Shown here: one piece after another, positions 1-5,147 of the stretch
Layout of the letters: the number at the start of each line of letters is the position of its first letter
Numbering within the stretch: the stretch's first letter is position 1
NCBI GenBank assembly: GCA_910578475.1
Contig: CAJTRK010000066.1
Span: 1 to 5,147 of the forward strand
Length of the DNA stretch: 5,147 nucleotides
Direction of reading: 5' to 3'
DNA from: an uncultured Lachnospiraceae bacterium
GTDB lineage: Bacteria > Bacillota > Clostridia > Lachnospirales > Lachnospiraceae
The notes under the pieces: generated by a model
What the model was told of the DNA's origin: nothing
Databases searched by the model: none
Seen by the model: the letters and a program-made list of their open reading frames with translations, nothing else
Position numbers and translations under genes: made by a program

Positions 1-98
1 CCTGTAAAAATGTCGGCACTTGGATTTTGGGATACTTGTATCACAAAATCCTTAGTACCGCTACATTTTTAGCGGAGCGAAAGCGTGCTCTGCACAGG
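1..98 (+). repeat. Structured palindromic repeat, left copy (unrecognised family)
   Basis: This is a long imperfect hairpin followed by a small conserved module. The lower stem pairs 5-13 (TAAAAATGT) with 63-71. CGG at 14-16 pairs with CCG at 58-60, and ACT at 18-20 with AGT at 54-56. GGATTTTG at 22-29 pairs with CAAAATCC at 44-51. After a G/A mismatch, GATAC at 31-35 pairs with GTATC at 38-42 across a 2-nt loop. The 17-nt module at 72-88 (GCGGAGCGAAAGCGTGC) can form a short stem capped by a GAAA tetraloop at 79-82. CCTG at 1-4 can pair with CAGG at 95-98 and enclose both parts. The copy may begin upstream of the window. It aligns with a second, inverted copy at 5043-5141. It lies upstream of dedA, so it could be a leader element, the 3' end of an unseen upstream gene, or a mobile repeat. 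The structure is read directly from the sequence; the function is unknown. Confidence 0.8.
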
Positions 99-148
99 AA
101 ATCTTTTTCATCCCGCCGGCCCGCCCGCTGTTGTTCCAAATTATGAAA

Positions 149-154
149 GAAAGG
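149..154 (+). promoter_or_regulatory. Ribosome binding site of dedA
   Basis: GAAAGG lies 11 nt before the ATG at 166. It is a moderate Shine-Dalgarno match and supports that ATG over the upstream GTG at 85, which falls inside the left structured repeat. Confidence 0.6.
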
Positions 155-165
155 CGTATAAAATT

Positions 166-675
166 ATGAACCTGGACATGCTTACACTTTATTTTACCAG
201 ATATGGCGCCGTTGCGATTTTCGTAATCGTGCTGCTCGAGTATATGAATATGCCCGGTTTTCCGGCGGGGGTAATTATGCCGCTCTCGGGCGTATGGGCG
301 GCGAAAGGAAACATCCGCTTTCTGACGGTCATGCTGATTACGCTGGCGGCGGGAGTGCTCGGGAGCTGGATTCTGTATGGACTTGGAAGAATGGGAGGAA
401 ACCTGCTTCTGGAGAAATATCTGAAAAAATTTCCGAAGCAGCGGGAACCCATCGAGCGGAATTTTGATTTGATACGGCAAAGGGGCTGCTTCGGTATTTT
501 TCTGAGCAAACTGATTCCGATGGTCAGAACAATCGTATCCATTCCGGCGGGCGTACTTCGAATTAATTTTATGAAATACACGGTAAGCTCCGCGCTCGGA
601 GTGTTCGTATGGAATCTGGTTTTTGTCGGGGCCGGGTATTTTCTGGGGGATGCGGTGCTTGCGTATCTGAGCTGA
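166..675 (+). CDS. DedA family integral membrane protein
   Basis: The protein has 169 residues, slightly short for a DedA (SNARE-associated/VTT) family protein, usually about 200. Hydrophobic stretches lie at about 12-28, 33-47, 52-75, 107-130 and 138-165. The family signature is present: an N-terminal acidic residue before a Pro/Gly reentrant region (E25, then MPGFPAG at 29-35), and a C-terminal block FLSKLIPMVRTIVSIPAG at 112-129 containing the conserved R121 and the PAG at 127-129. The usual GR before the IP is SK here (S114, K115). DedA proteins act in the cytoplasmic membrane; characterised members flip undecaprenyl phosphate or phospholipids and depend on the proton motive force. The substrate cannot be read from this sequence. 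The gene is first in a four-gene run and ends 73 nt before the glycosyltransferase, with no obvious terminator between. The ATG at 166 was chosen because homology begins there and a binding site precedes it. The family assignment is firm. Confidence 0.93.
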   Translation: MNLDMLTLYFTRYGAVAIFVIVLLEYMNMPGFPAGVIMPLSGVWAAKGNIRFLTVMLITLAAGVLGSWILYGLGRMGGNLLLEKYLKKFPKQREPIERNFDLIRQRGCFGIFLSKLIPMVRTIVSIPAGVLRINFMKYTVSSALGVFVWNLVFVGAGYFLGDAVLAYLS

Positions 676-733
676 AGAAAATATGGAAATGCCGGGAAAT
701 GATGTTATGAAATGATTAAACAGAAGAAACGAG

Positions 734-738
734 AGGAG
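734..738 (+). promoter_or_regulatory. Ribosome binding site of the glycosyltransferase
   Basis: AGGAG, within GAGAGGAGTGAT, lies 10 nt before the ATG at 749. It is a strong match to the 16S anti-Shine-Dalgarno sequence. Confidence 0.75.
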
Positions 739-748
739 TGATAATCCC

Positions 749-1951
749 ATGAAAATCGCAATGATGACGAACAACTATAAGCCTTTCATCGCGGGGGTTC
801 CGATTTCCGTGGAAAGGCTGAGCGACGGGCTCCGGGCGAACGGACATGAGGTGGTTGTGTTCGCGCCGGATTACGAGGGACAGGAGGAAGAGAAATATAT
901 CGTGCGTTACCGTGCGCTTATCAAAGGAATTGTAAATGGTTTTTCCGTTCCGAACAGCTTTGACCCGCATATAGAACGACGCTTTCGGGAAGGGCATTTC
1001 GATGTCATTCATGTGCATCATCCGATGCTGATTGGCCGGACGGCGCTCTATTTGTCGAAAAAGTATCGTGTGCCGCTCTGCTTTACATACCATACCCGGT
1101 ATGAACAGTATCTTCATTATATCGGAGCGGAATTTATACAGAATGCGGTTCCGAATTATGTAAACCGATATGCTGACAAATGTGACCTTGTTTTTGCACC
1201 CACACAGTCCATGCAGGAATATCTGGAAAAAAACGGCGTCCGGACGGGCACGGCGGTGCTTCCGACGGGATTGGACAAGGCGGGCTTTGCAGCGGACGAA
1301 GAGGAAGCGGCATATCTGCGGGAACTGCTGCTTGGCGGAAGAGATTATCTTTTCTGCACGGTCGCACGGCTGGCAAAAGAAAAAAATCTCGGTTTTCTGT
1401 TCCGCGCGCTGGCGGAAAGGAAGAAAAGGCACGGAGCGGATTTCCGGCTGGCGCTTGTGGGAGACGGACCATACAGAGGGCAGCTGTGCAGACTGGCGGA
1501 GGAACTGGGAATCCGGGAAGATATCGCGTTTGTTGGAGCGGTTCCCAATGAAAAAGTGAAAAACTACTGTAAAGCGGCAGATTTATTCCTTTTTTCTTCT
1601 CTGTCGGAAACACAGGGAATCGTTCTGCTGGAGGCAATGGCGGCGGCCACGCCTGTTCTGGCGGTAAAGGCGTCCGGCGTCCGTGACGTGGTGGTAAACG
1701 GAAAAAACGGATATATGACATCTGTGTCGGAAATAGAATTTGAAAACAGACTGGACGGGCTTTTAATGCAGGACAGGACATATCTGGAACAGGGCGCTCT
1801 GGAGACGGCACAAAAATATGAGATGCAGGAAATTGCGAAACAGGCGGTTGTCTATTATAATATTGCTATCCGGAATCATGACCGGAACAGCAATTTTGAA
1901 AGAGAGGGAAAACAGCTTGGAAGCATTTCATATTTTAATTGTAGAGGATGA
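749..1951 (+). CDS. GT4 glycosyltransferase, diacylglycerol glucosyltransferase-like
   Basis: This is a 400-residue GT-B retaining glycosyltransferase of family GT4. The N-terminal acceptor domain opens with a strand and glycine loop (residues 2-20, FIAGVPIS at 13-20), then DVIHVHHP at 85-92 and TYHTRYEQYLHY at 113-124. The latter resembles the HTxYE motif of 1,2-diacylglycerol 3-glucosyltransferases. The C-terminal nucleotide-sugar domain has VARLAKEKN at 205-213 with the phosphate-binding R207 and K212, LVGDGP at 236-241, and the EX7E motif E287-E295. Such enzymes sit at the cytoplasmic membrane face and transfer a hexose from a UDP-sugar to a lipid. Glucose to diacylglycerol is the best guess, but other lipid or polyisoprenoid acceptors are possible. 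The last roughly 12 residues are encoded within the overlap with the response regulator gene and look like read-through tail rather than conserved domain. The first residue of the usual GG loop is Ala (A15). The GT4 assignment is firm; the substrate is tentative. Confidence 0.9.
   Translation: MKIAMMTNNYKPFIAGVPISVERLSDGLRANGHEVVVFAPDYEGQEEEKYIVRYRALIKGIVNGFSVPNSFDPHIERRFREGHFDVIHVHHPMLIGRTALYLSKKYRVPLCFTYHTRYEQYLHYIGAEFIQNAVPNYVNRYADKCDLVFAPTQSMQEYLEKNGVRTGTAVLPTGLDKAGFAADEEEAAYLRELLLGGRDYLFCTVARLAKEKNLGFLFRALAERKKRHGADFRLALVGDGPYRGQLCRLAEELGIREDIAFVGAVPNEKVKNYCKAADLFLFSSLSETQGIVLLEAMAAATPVLAVKASGVRDVVVNGKNGYMTSVSEIEFENRLDGLLMQDRTYLEQGALETAQKYEMQEIAKQAVVYYNIAIRNHDRNSNFEREGKQLGSISYFNCRG
1904..1908 (+). 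promoter_or_regulatory. Ribosome binding site fixing the TTG start of the response regulator
   Basis: GAGGG, within AGAGAGGG at 1901-1908, ends 8 nt before TTG at 1917. It lies inside the glycosyltransferase gene. The upstream in-frame ATG codons at 1818 and 1878 lack comparable sites and would add unconserved residues before the receiver domain. Confidence 0.7.
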
Positions 1952-2624
1952 CAAGGAAATTCGGGAAGGAATTGAAATTTATTTAAAGAATCAGGGATAT
2001 CAGGTGTCGCAGGCGGCGGATGGCCTGGAAGGTCTGGAACAAATTCAGGCGCAGGAGATTCATCTTGCCATCGTGGATGTGATGATGCCCCGTATGGATG
2101 GAATTACCATGATGATGAAGGTCAGGGAGCAGGGCTATGATTTCCCGGTTATCATGCTTTCGGCAAAGTCGGAAGAAGTGGATAAGATTATGGGACTGAA
2201 CATGGGGGCGGATGATTATGTCACGAAACCGTTCACCACGATGGAGCTTTTGGCAAGGGTAAATTCTCATCTGCGCCGTTACAGGAAATATCTGGAAGCG
2301 GTGGACGGAAGGCAGAGCAGCGATAAGATTTATTGTATAGGCGGTCTGGAACTGAATGAAGAAACGGTAGAGGTGAGCGTGGACGGTAATCCGGTGAAGC
2401 TGACGCCGCTTGAATTTAAGATACTTTTGTTATTGATAAAAAGTCCGGGAAGAGTTTTCAGCGCGGAAGAAATATATGAGCGTGTCTGGAACGAACAGGC
2501 TATCAATACGGATACGATTATGGTGCATATCAGGAGGATTCGGGAAAAAATAGAAATCAACCCGAAAGAACCCAAATATTTGAAGGTGGTGTGGGGTGTT
2601 GGATATAAAATCGAAAAATGGTAA
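1917..2624 (+). CDS. OmpR/VanR-type response regulator
   Basis: From the TTG start this is a 235-residue winged-helix response regulator, the usual OmpR-family length. The receiver domain covers about residues 4-120. It has the acidic pocket E10/D11/D12, phosphoacceptor D54 in IVDVMMPRMDG, the switch residue S82 in MLSAKS, and K104 in TKPF. The C-terminal DNA-binding domain covers about 138-233, with KLTPLEFKILLLL at 161-173, the recognition helix region around TDTIMVHIRRIREK at 198-211, and the wing ending VVWGVGYKI at 224-232. All receiver catalytic residues are intact, so it should be phosphorylated by the adjacent kinase and bind DNA as a dimer. Translation of the gene probably depends on the preceding gene, since it starts about 35 nt before that gene's stop codon. 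The kinase gene in turn begins within its last 29 nt. Sequence style is closest to VanR-like regulators of Firmicutes. Its targets are unknown; autoregulation of the operon is likely by analogy. Confidence 0.95.
   Translation: MEAFHILIVEDDKEIREGIEIYLKNQGYQVSQAADGLEGLEQIQAQEIHLAIVDVMMPRMDGITMMMKVREQGYDFPVIMLSAKSEEVDKIMGLNMGADDYVTKPFTTMELLARVNSHLRRYRKYLEAVDGRQSSDKIYCIGGLELNEETVEVSVDGNPVKLTPLEFKILLLLIKSPGRVFSAEEIYERVWNEQAINTDTIMVHIRRIREKIEINPKEPKYLKVVWGVGYKIEKW
2584..2590 (+). promoter_or_regulatory. Ribosome binding site of the histidine kinase
   Basis: AAGGTGG is a near-consensus site inside the 3' end of the response regulator gene. It is 5 nt from GTG at 2596 and 8 nt from TTG at 2599. The TTG spacing is slightly better, so the kinase start is uncertain by one codon. 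No in-frame ATG occurs before the sensor domain. Confidence 0.65.
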
Positions 2625-4992
2625 CGCAGGAAAAAGAAACAACGCATTCCGGACAGGAGCGCTGCTCGCAGGACTGGCTGCGGCTGTATGTGTCGCACTG
2701 TTTCCGGAGTTTGGAAGAAAAGCGGAGGCCTATCAGGAAGATTATAAAAAGGAACGGTTTGAAAGCGAAGATTTTCTCTCCTGTCTGGTACAGAGCAATT
2801 ATATACTGTATAAAAATGTGCTCGATAAAAAGGGAAACAAAAATTATAGTTATGAAGAACTGTATATGGAAGACAGCGTTGCAGTTACGGAAAACCGGTA
2901 TCCGGTCGATGAAATGGAAGATGTGTACGAGCTGGAAGGCTATTCCAATCTCAGCTATGTGGATGAAGGAGAATTAAACAGCATTTTGTCTTTGTATGCG
3001 GCACAGATACAGAATCAGGCGGCATGGATTCGCGATGAGTATGTGGAAAATATCGGCACGCAGATGGATTATTATGTGTTGGATAAAGAGAGCGGAACTT
3101 TTTTAAAAAACACGATGCTGCCTATCGAAACATTGGCGGATATGTCGGAAAACGGGGAGGAGCAGCCGCTTCTTTCGGAATATGTATATTATGTTCTGAT
3201 GGATTATGATGCGGCGGGAAATCTGCAGAATATCAGCGTTCGCGGAAACGATGCGAACAGGCTTTTGAAAGCTGTGCAGACGGTAGAAAACGGCAGAAAC
3301 GGAAGACTGCTCCCGGAAAGAGAAGAAGCGGAACATTATGCGCTTTGGGATTCCGATACGGGAGAAGTGAAAAAAACGCTTACGATTTCCCAGAAAAAAG
3401 CGGCCAATGCTACTTTTATATATGCCATGACTGCGGAACAACAGGAAACGTTTCTGAGATTCGGAGATTATCTGACTGGACTGGATTTGAACTATTACAG
3501 TTATTATAATGCCGGGATAACATCGGTCGCAGCGCTGCTGATGGGCATTATTCTGACAGTGACGGCGTTGCTTGCCCTGTGCAGGCCTGTGCTTCTTGAC
3601 GGAAAGCGGGAGAGGAAAGCGCCTTTTGAGCCGATACTCCTTGCGGCGTTCATCGCGTTTGCCTTTGGCGTGGAAATGATGGTCGATTTTGTTCGTTATG
3701 TGGAGAGCGGTACTTTTTTGCAATGGCTGAACTGGAATCTGCCCGTCAGTCTGACGGAAGGGATGGAGTATGAAATTGTCAAAAATATAACCGGATTCTG
3801 CTTTTTGGTAATTTTGTTCGGATTTTGGTATTTCTGCTGTCTGGAAGTGTCGGATGCGCTGCGCGGCATCAGGAAATACTGTCGGACAAGAATCCTGTGC
3901 GTGACTGTCGGGAAAAAAATCCTGTTCTTTTTCAGAAAATACTATCGGAAACTGAAAGAACAGCTGCTTGGCATCGACCTGGGAGAGGATATCGGCAGAG
4001 TGTTGAAAGGGATTCTTTTTATCAATTTCTGCCTGATGTCTGTCGCATGTTTGTGTTGGGTTTTTGGCATCTTTGTGATATTTATCTATACATTTGTGAT
4101 GTACTGGCTTCTGAAAAAATATATTCACAGAATACAGGAACAGTATGGCTGTATGTTAAAAGCCACAAACAGTATCGCGCAGGGGCAGCTGAATAATGAG
4201 TTTGATGACAACTTCGGCATTTTTGAATCCTATAAACGGGAACTGTATGAAATACAGAATGGCTTTCAGAAGGCGGTTGAAGAAGAAGTCAGGAGCCAGC
4301 GGATGAAAACCGAATTGATTACGAACGTATCACATGACCTGAAAACACCGCTGACGGCTATTATCACCTACATTGATTTACTCAAGGAAGAAAACATTAC
4401 ACAAGAGCAGCGGAAAGAATATGTGAATACGCTGGAGCGGAAATCGCTGCGCCTCAAAGTGCTCATCGAAGATTTATTCGAGGTAAGCAAAGCAAACAGC
4501 GGCAGCGTTACCCTCGAGCCTGTGCCGGTGGACATCTGCAATCTGATGCGGCAGGTCTATCTGGAATATGAAGATAAAATGAAAGAGGCCGGCCTGCAGG
4601 TACGTTTTGGTGTGCCGGAAGAAAAAGTTATTTTGCAGCTGGACAGCCAGAAGACTTACCGAATATTTGAAAATCTGTATGTAAACATCATCAAATATGC
4701 GCTTCATGATACGAGAGTCTTCGTAACGGTGGAGCGCCGCGGCGGAAACGACGGAGAGCATTCCGGCGTACACATTGAGATGAAAAATATTTCCGAACGG
4801 GAAATTACCGGCAATCCGCAGGAGCTTAGCGAGCGGTTCGTGCGGGGAGACGCTTCCCGAAATTCCGAAGGAAGCGGACTGGGACTCGCCATTGCCAGAA
4901 GTTTTACGGAGCTGCAGGGCGGCAGGTTCAGAATCAAGGCGGACGGCGATTTGTTTAAAGTCATTCTGGAATGGCCGGAGCCCCAGGAATAA
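2596..4992 (+). CDS. Large multi-pass VanS-like sensor histidine kinase
   Basis: This 798-residue kinase is far longer than classical VanS (about 380-450). After a basic N-terminus, a first membrane segment (about 21-36) leads into an extracytoplasmic region of about 270 residues (37-305). Five more hydrophobic segments follow, at about 306-329, 346-364, 397-416, 471-487 and 489-506; loops rich in Arg and Lys at 330-345 and 417-470 are predicted cytoplasmic. A HAMP-like linker (about 507-568) precedes the dimerisation helices with phosphoacceptor H580 in NVSHDLKTPLT. The ATPase domain has an N box around ENLYVNIIKYA (692-702, N693 and N697), an F box ERFVRG (746-751) and a G2 loop EGSGLGLAIA (758-767). 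The usual DxGxG G1 box is replaced by KNIS at 730-733, a variant I recall from related Firmicutes kinases with ERFVRGDxSRN motifs. The start is GTG at 2596 or TTG at 2599, overlapping the regulator gene. It presumably phosphorylates that regulator; the signal is unknown. Confidence 0.94.
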   Translation: MLDIKSKNGNAGKRNNAFRTGALLAGLAAAVCVALFPEFGRKAEAYQEDYKKERFESEDFLSCLVQSNYILYKNVLDKKGNKNYSYEELYMEDSVAVTENRYPVDEMEDVYELEGYSNLSYVDEGELNSILSLYAAQIQNQAAWIRDEYVENIGTQMDYYVLDKESGTFLKNTMLPIETLADMSENGEEQPLLSEYVYYVLMDYDAAGNLQNISVRGNDANRLLKAVQTVENGRNGRLLPEREEAEHYALWDSDTGEVKKTLTISQKKAANATFIYAMTAEQQETFLRFGDYLTGLDLNYYSYYNAGITSVAALLMGIILTVTALLALCRPVLLDGKRERKAPFEPILLAAFIAFAFGVEMMVDFVRYVESGTFLQWLNWNLPVSLTEGMEYEIVKNITGFCFLVILFGFWYFCCLEVSDALRGIRKYCRTRILCVTVGKKILFFFRKYYRKLKEQLLGIDLGEDIGRVLKGILFINFCLMSVACLCWVFGIFVIFIYTFVMYWLLKKYIHRIQEQYGCMLKATNSIAQGQLNNEFDDNFGIFESYKRELYEIQNGFQKAVEEEVRSQRMKTELITNVSHDLKTPLTAIITYIDLLKEENITQEQRKEYVNTLERKSLRLKVLIEDLFEVSKANSGSVTLEPVPVDICNLMRQVYLEYEDKMKEAGLQVRFGVPEEKVILQLDSQKTYRIFENLYVNIIKYALHDTRVFVTVERRGGNDGEHSGVHIEMKNISEREITGNPQELSERFVRGDASRNSEGSGLGLAIARSFTELQGGRFRIKADGDLFKVILEWPEPQE

Positions 4993-5042
4993 TTGACCGG
5001 CAGTCTTACACCCCCTCGCCGGCGCGGCATTCAGTTCTCTTT

Positions 5043-5141
5043 GGAGGCACGCTCCCGCTCCGCGAAACCCTGTAACGGCGCTAAGTTCAAAAGCCGTAAT
5101 ACAGCTTTTTCACTAAGCGCCGACGGGTTTCCAGGGCCTCC
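5043..5141 (-). repeat. Structured palindromic repeat, right copy (inverted)
   Basis: This is the second copy of the repeat found at 1-98, on the opposite strand. Stems, given as + strand positions, are 5043-5048 with 5136-5141 (GGAGGC/GCCTCC), 5064-5070 with 5125-5131 (GAAACCC/GGGTTTC), 5076-5082 with 5116-5122 (CGGCGCT/AGCGCCG), 5084-5086 with 5112-5114, and 5089-5094 with 5104-5109 (AAAAGC/GCTTTT). The apical loop is 5095-5103. On the - strand the 17-nt module at 5063-5047 reads GCGGAGCGGGAGCGTGC and can form a GGGA tetraloop. It lies 50 nt after the kinase stop codon and faces back toward the operon. On the + strand its apical stem is followed by five T residues (5106-5110), so it might also end operon transcripts, although the stem is weak. 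Structure and homology to the left copy are directly visible; the function is unknown. Confidence 0.85.
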
Positions 5142-5147
5142 GCCAGA

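Noticed and set aside
1..98. Integron attC site, CRISPR unit or IS terminal repeat
   Set aside because: There is no GTTRRRY/RYYYAAC pair, no direct repeats with spacers, and no transposase or integrase in the window. Paired copies with covarying stems fit none of these well.
1..108. Left repeat as a classical Rho-independent terminator with the T run at 104-108
   Set aside because: The long hairpin ends at 71, more than 30 nt before the T run, and the stem next to the run is only the short CCTG/CAGG pairing. Homology to the inverted right copy and the conserved 17-mer are not explained by a terminator. A terminating side effect remains possible.
131..162. Promoter TTGTTC with TATAAA before dedA
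   Set aside because: The spacing is about 20 nt and the -10 candidate lies only 4 nt before the start codon, past the ribosome binding site. No convincing promoter was found in the window.
85..165. Upstream GTG start for dedA adding 27 residues
   Set aside because: It overlaps the structured repeat, the added residues are unlike DedA N-termini, and the ATG at 166 has its own binding site.
61..774. Minus-strand open frame of 237 codons opposite dedA
   Set aside because: The translation is low-complexity, rich in Arg, His and Pro and without domain motifs. The opposite strand carries a clear DedA gene, so this is a shadow frame.
3103..4128. Minus-strand open frame of 341 codons opposite the kinase
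   Set aside because: It has shadow-frame composition (Gln, His, Arg and Phe rich), no binding site or recognisable domain, and lies entirely within the coding frame of an intact kinase.
5089..5110. AAAAGC/GCTTTTT as the terminator of the operon
   Set aside because: The stem has only two GC pairs and a 9-nt loop, and the T run is largely part of the stem. It is better explained as the apical arm of the right repeat, so it was not listed as a separate terminator.

Overview
The window carries a compact four-gene, single-strand cluster typical of a Gram-positive Clostridia member, most likely Lachnospiraceae. That placement is an inference from protein style, moderate GC content, strong purine-rich ribosome binding sites and frequent non-ATG starts; no rRNA or other marker gene is present. 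The genes, all on the + strand, encode a DedA-family membrane protein (166-675), a GT4 glycosyltransferase resembling diacylglycerol glucosyltransferases (749-1951), an OmpR/VanR-type response regulator (1917-2624) and a large multi-pass VanS-like sensor histidine kinase (2596-4992).

The gap between dedA and the glycosyltransferase is 73 nt. The next two junctions overlap by about 35 and 29 nt, and both downstream genes use non-ATG starts with ribosome binding sites inside the preceding gene. This points to one translationally coupled operon. DedA proteins are known as lipid-carrier or phospholipid flippases, and the glycosyltransferase most resembles enzymes that glucosylate diacylglycerol. 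The two-component pair may therefore sense an envelope or antimicrobial stress and adjust membrane lipid composition or carrier recycling. That functional link is inferred from gene order.

The least ordinary content lies at the two ends. Bases 1-98 (+ strand) and 5043-5141 (- strand) are diverged copies of one roughly 90-100 nt structured repeat, facing each other across the operon. Aligned by hand, they match at 45 of 59 positions outside a 29-nt apical segment, in which only 4 of 29 positions match. Both copies still fold into a long imperfect hairpin with compensatory base changes, followed by a nearly invariant 17-nt module that can present a GNRA tetraloop (GAAA in one copy, GGGA in the other). 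I do not recognise the family. It behaves like a structured RNA or a mobile palindromic repeat rather than a plain terminator.

No tRNA, rRNA, CRISPR array, transposase or prophage gene is visible.
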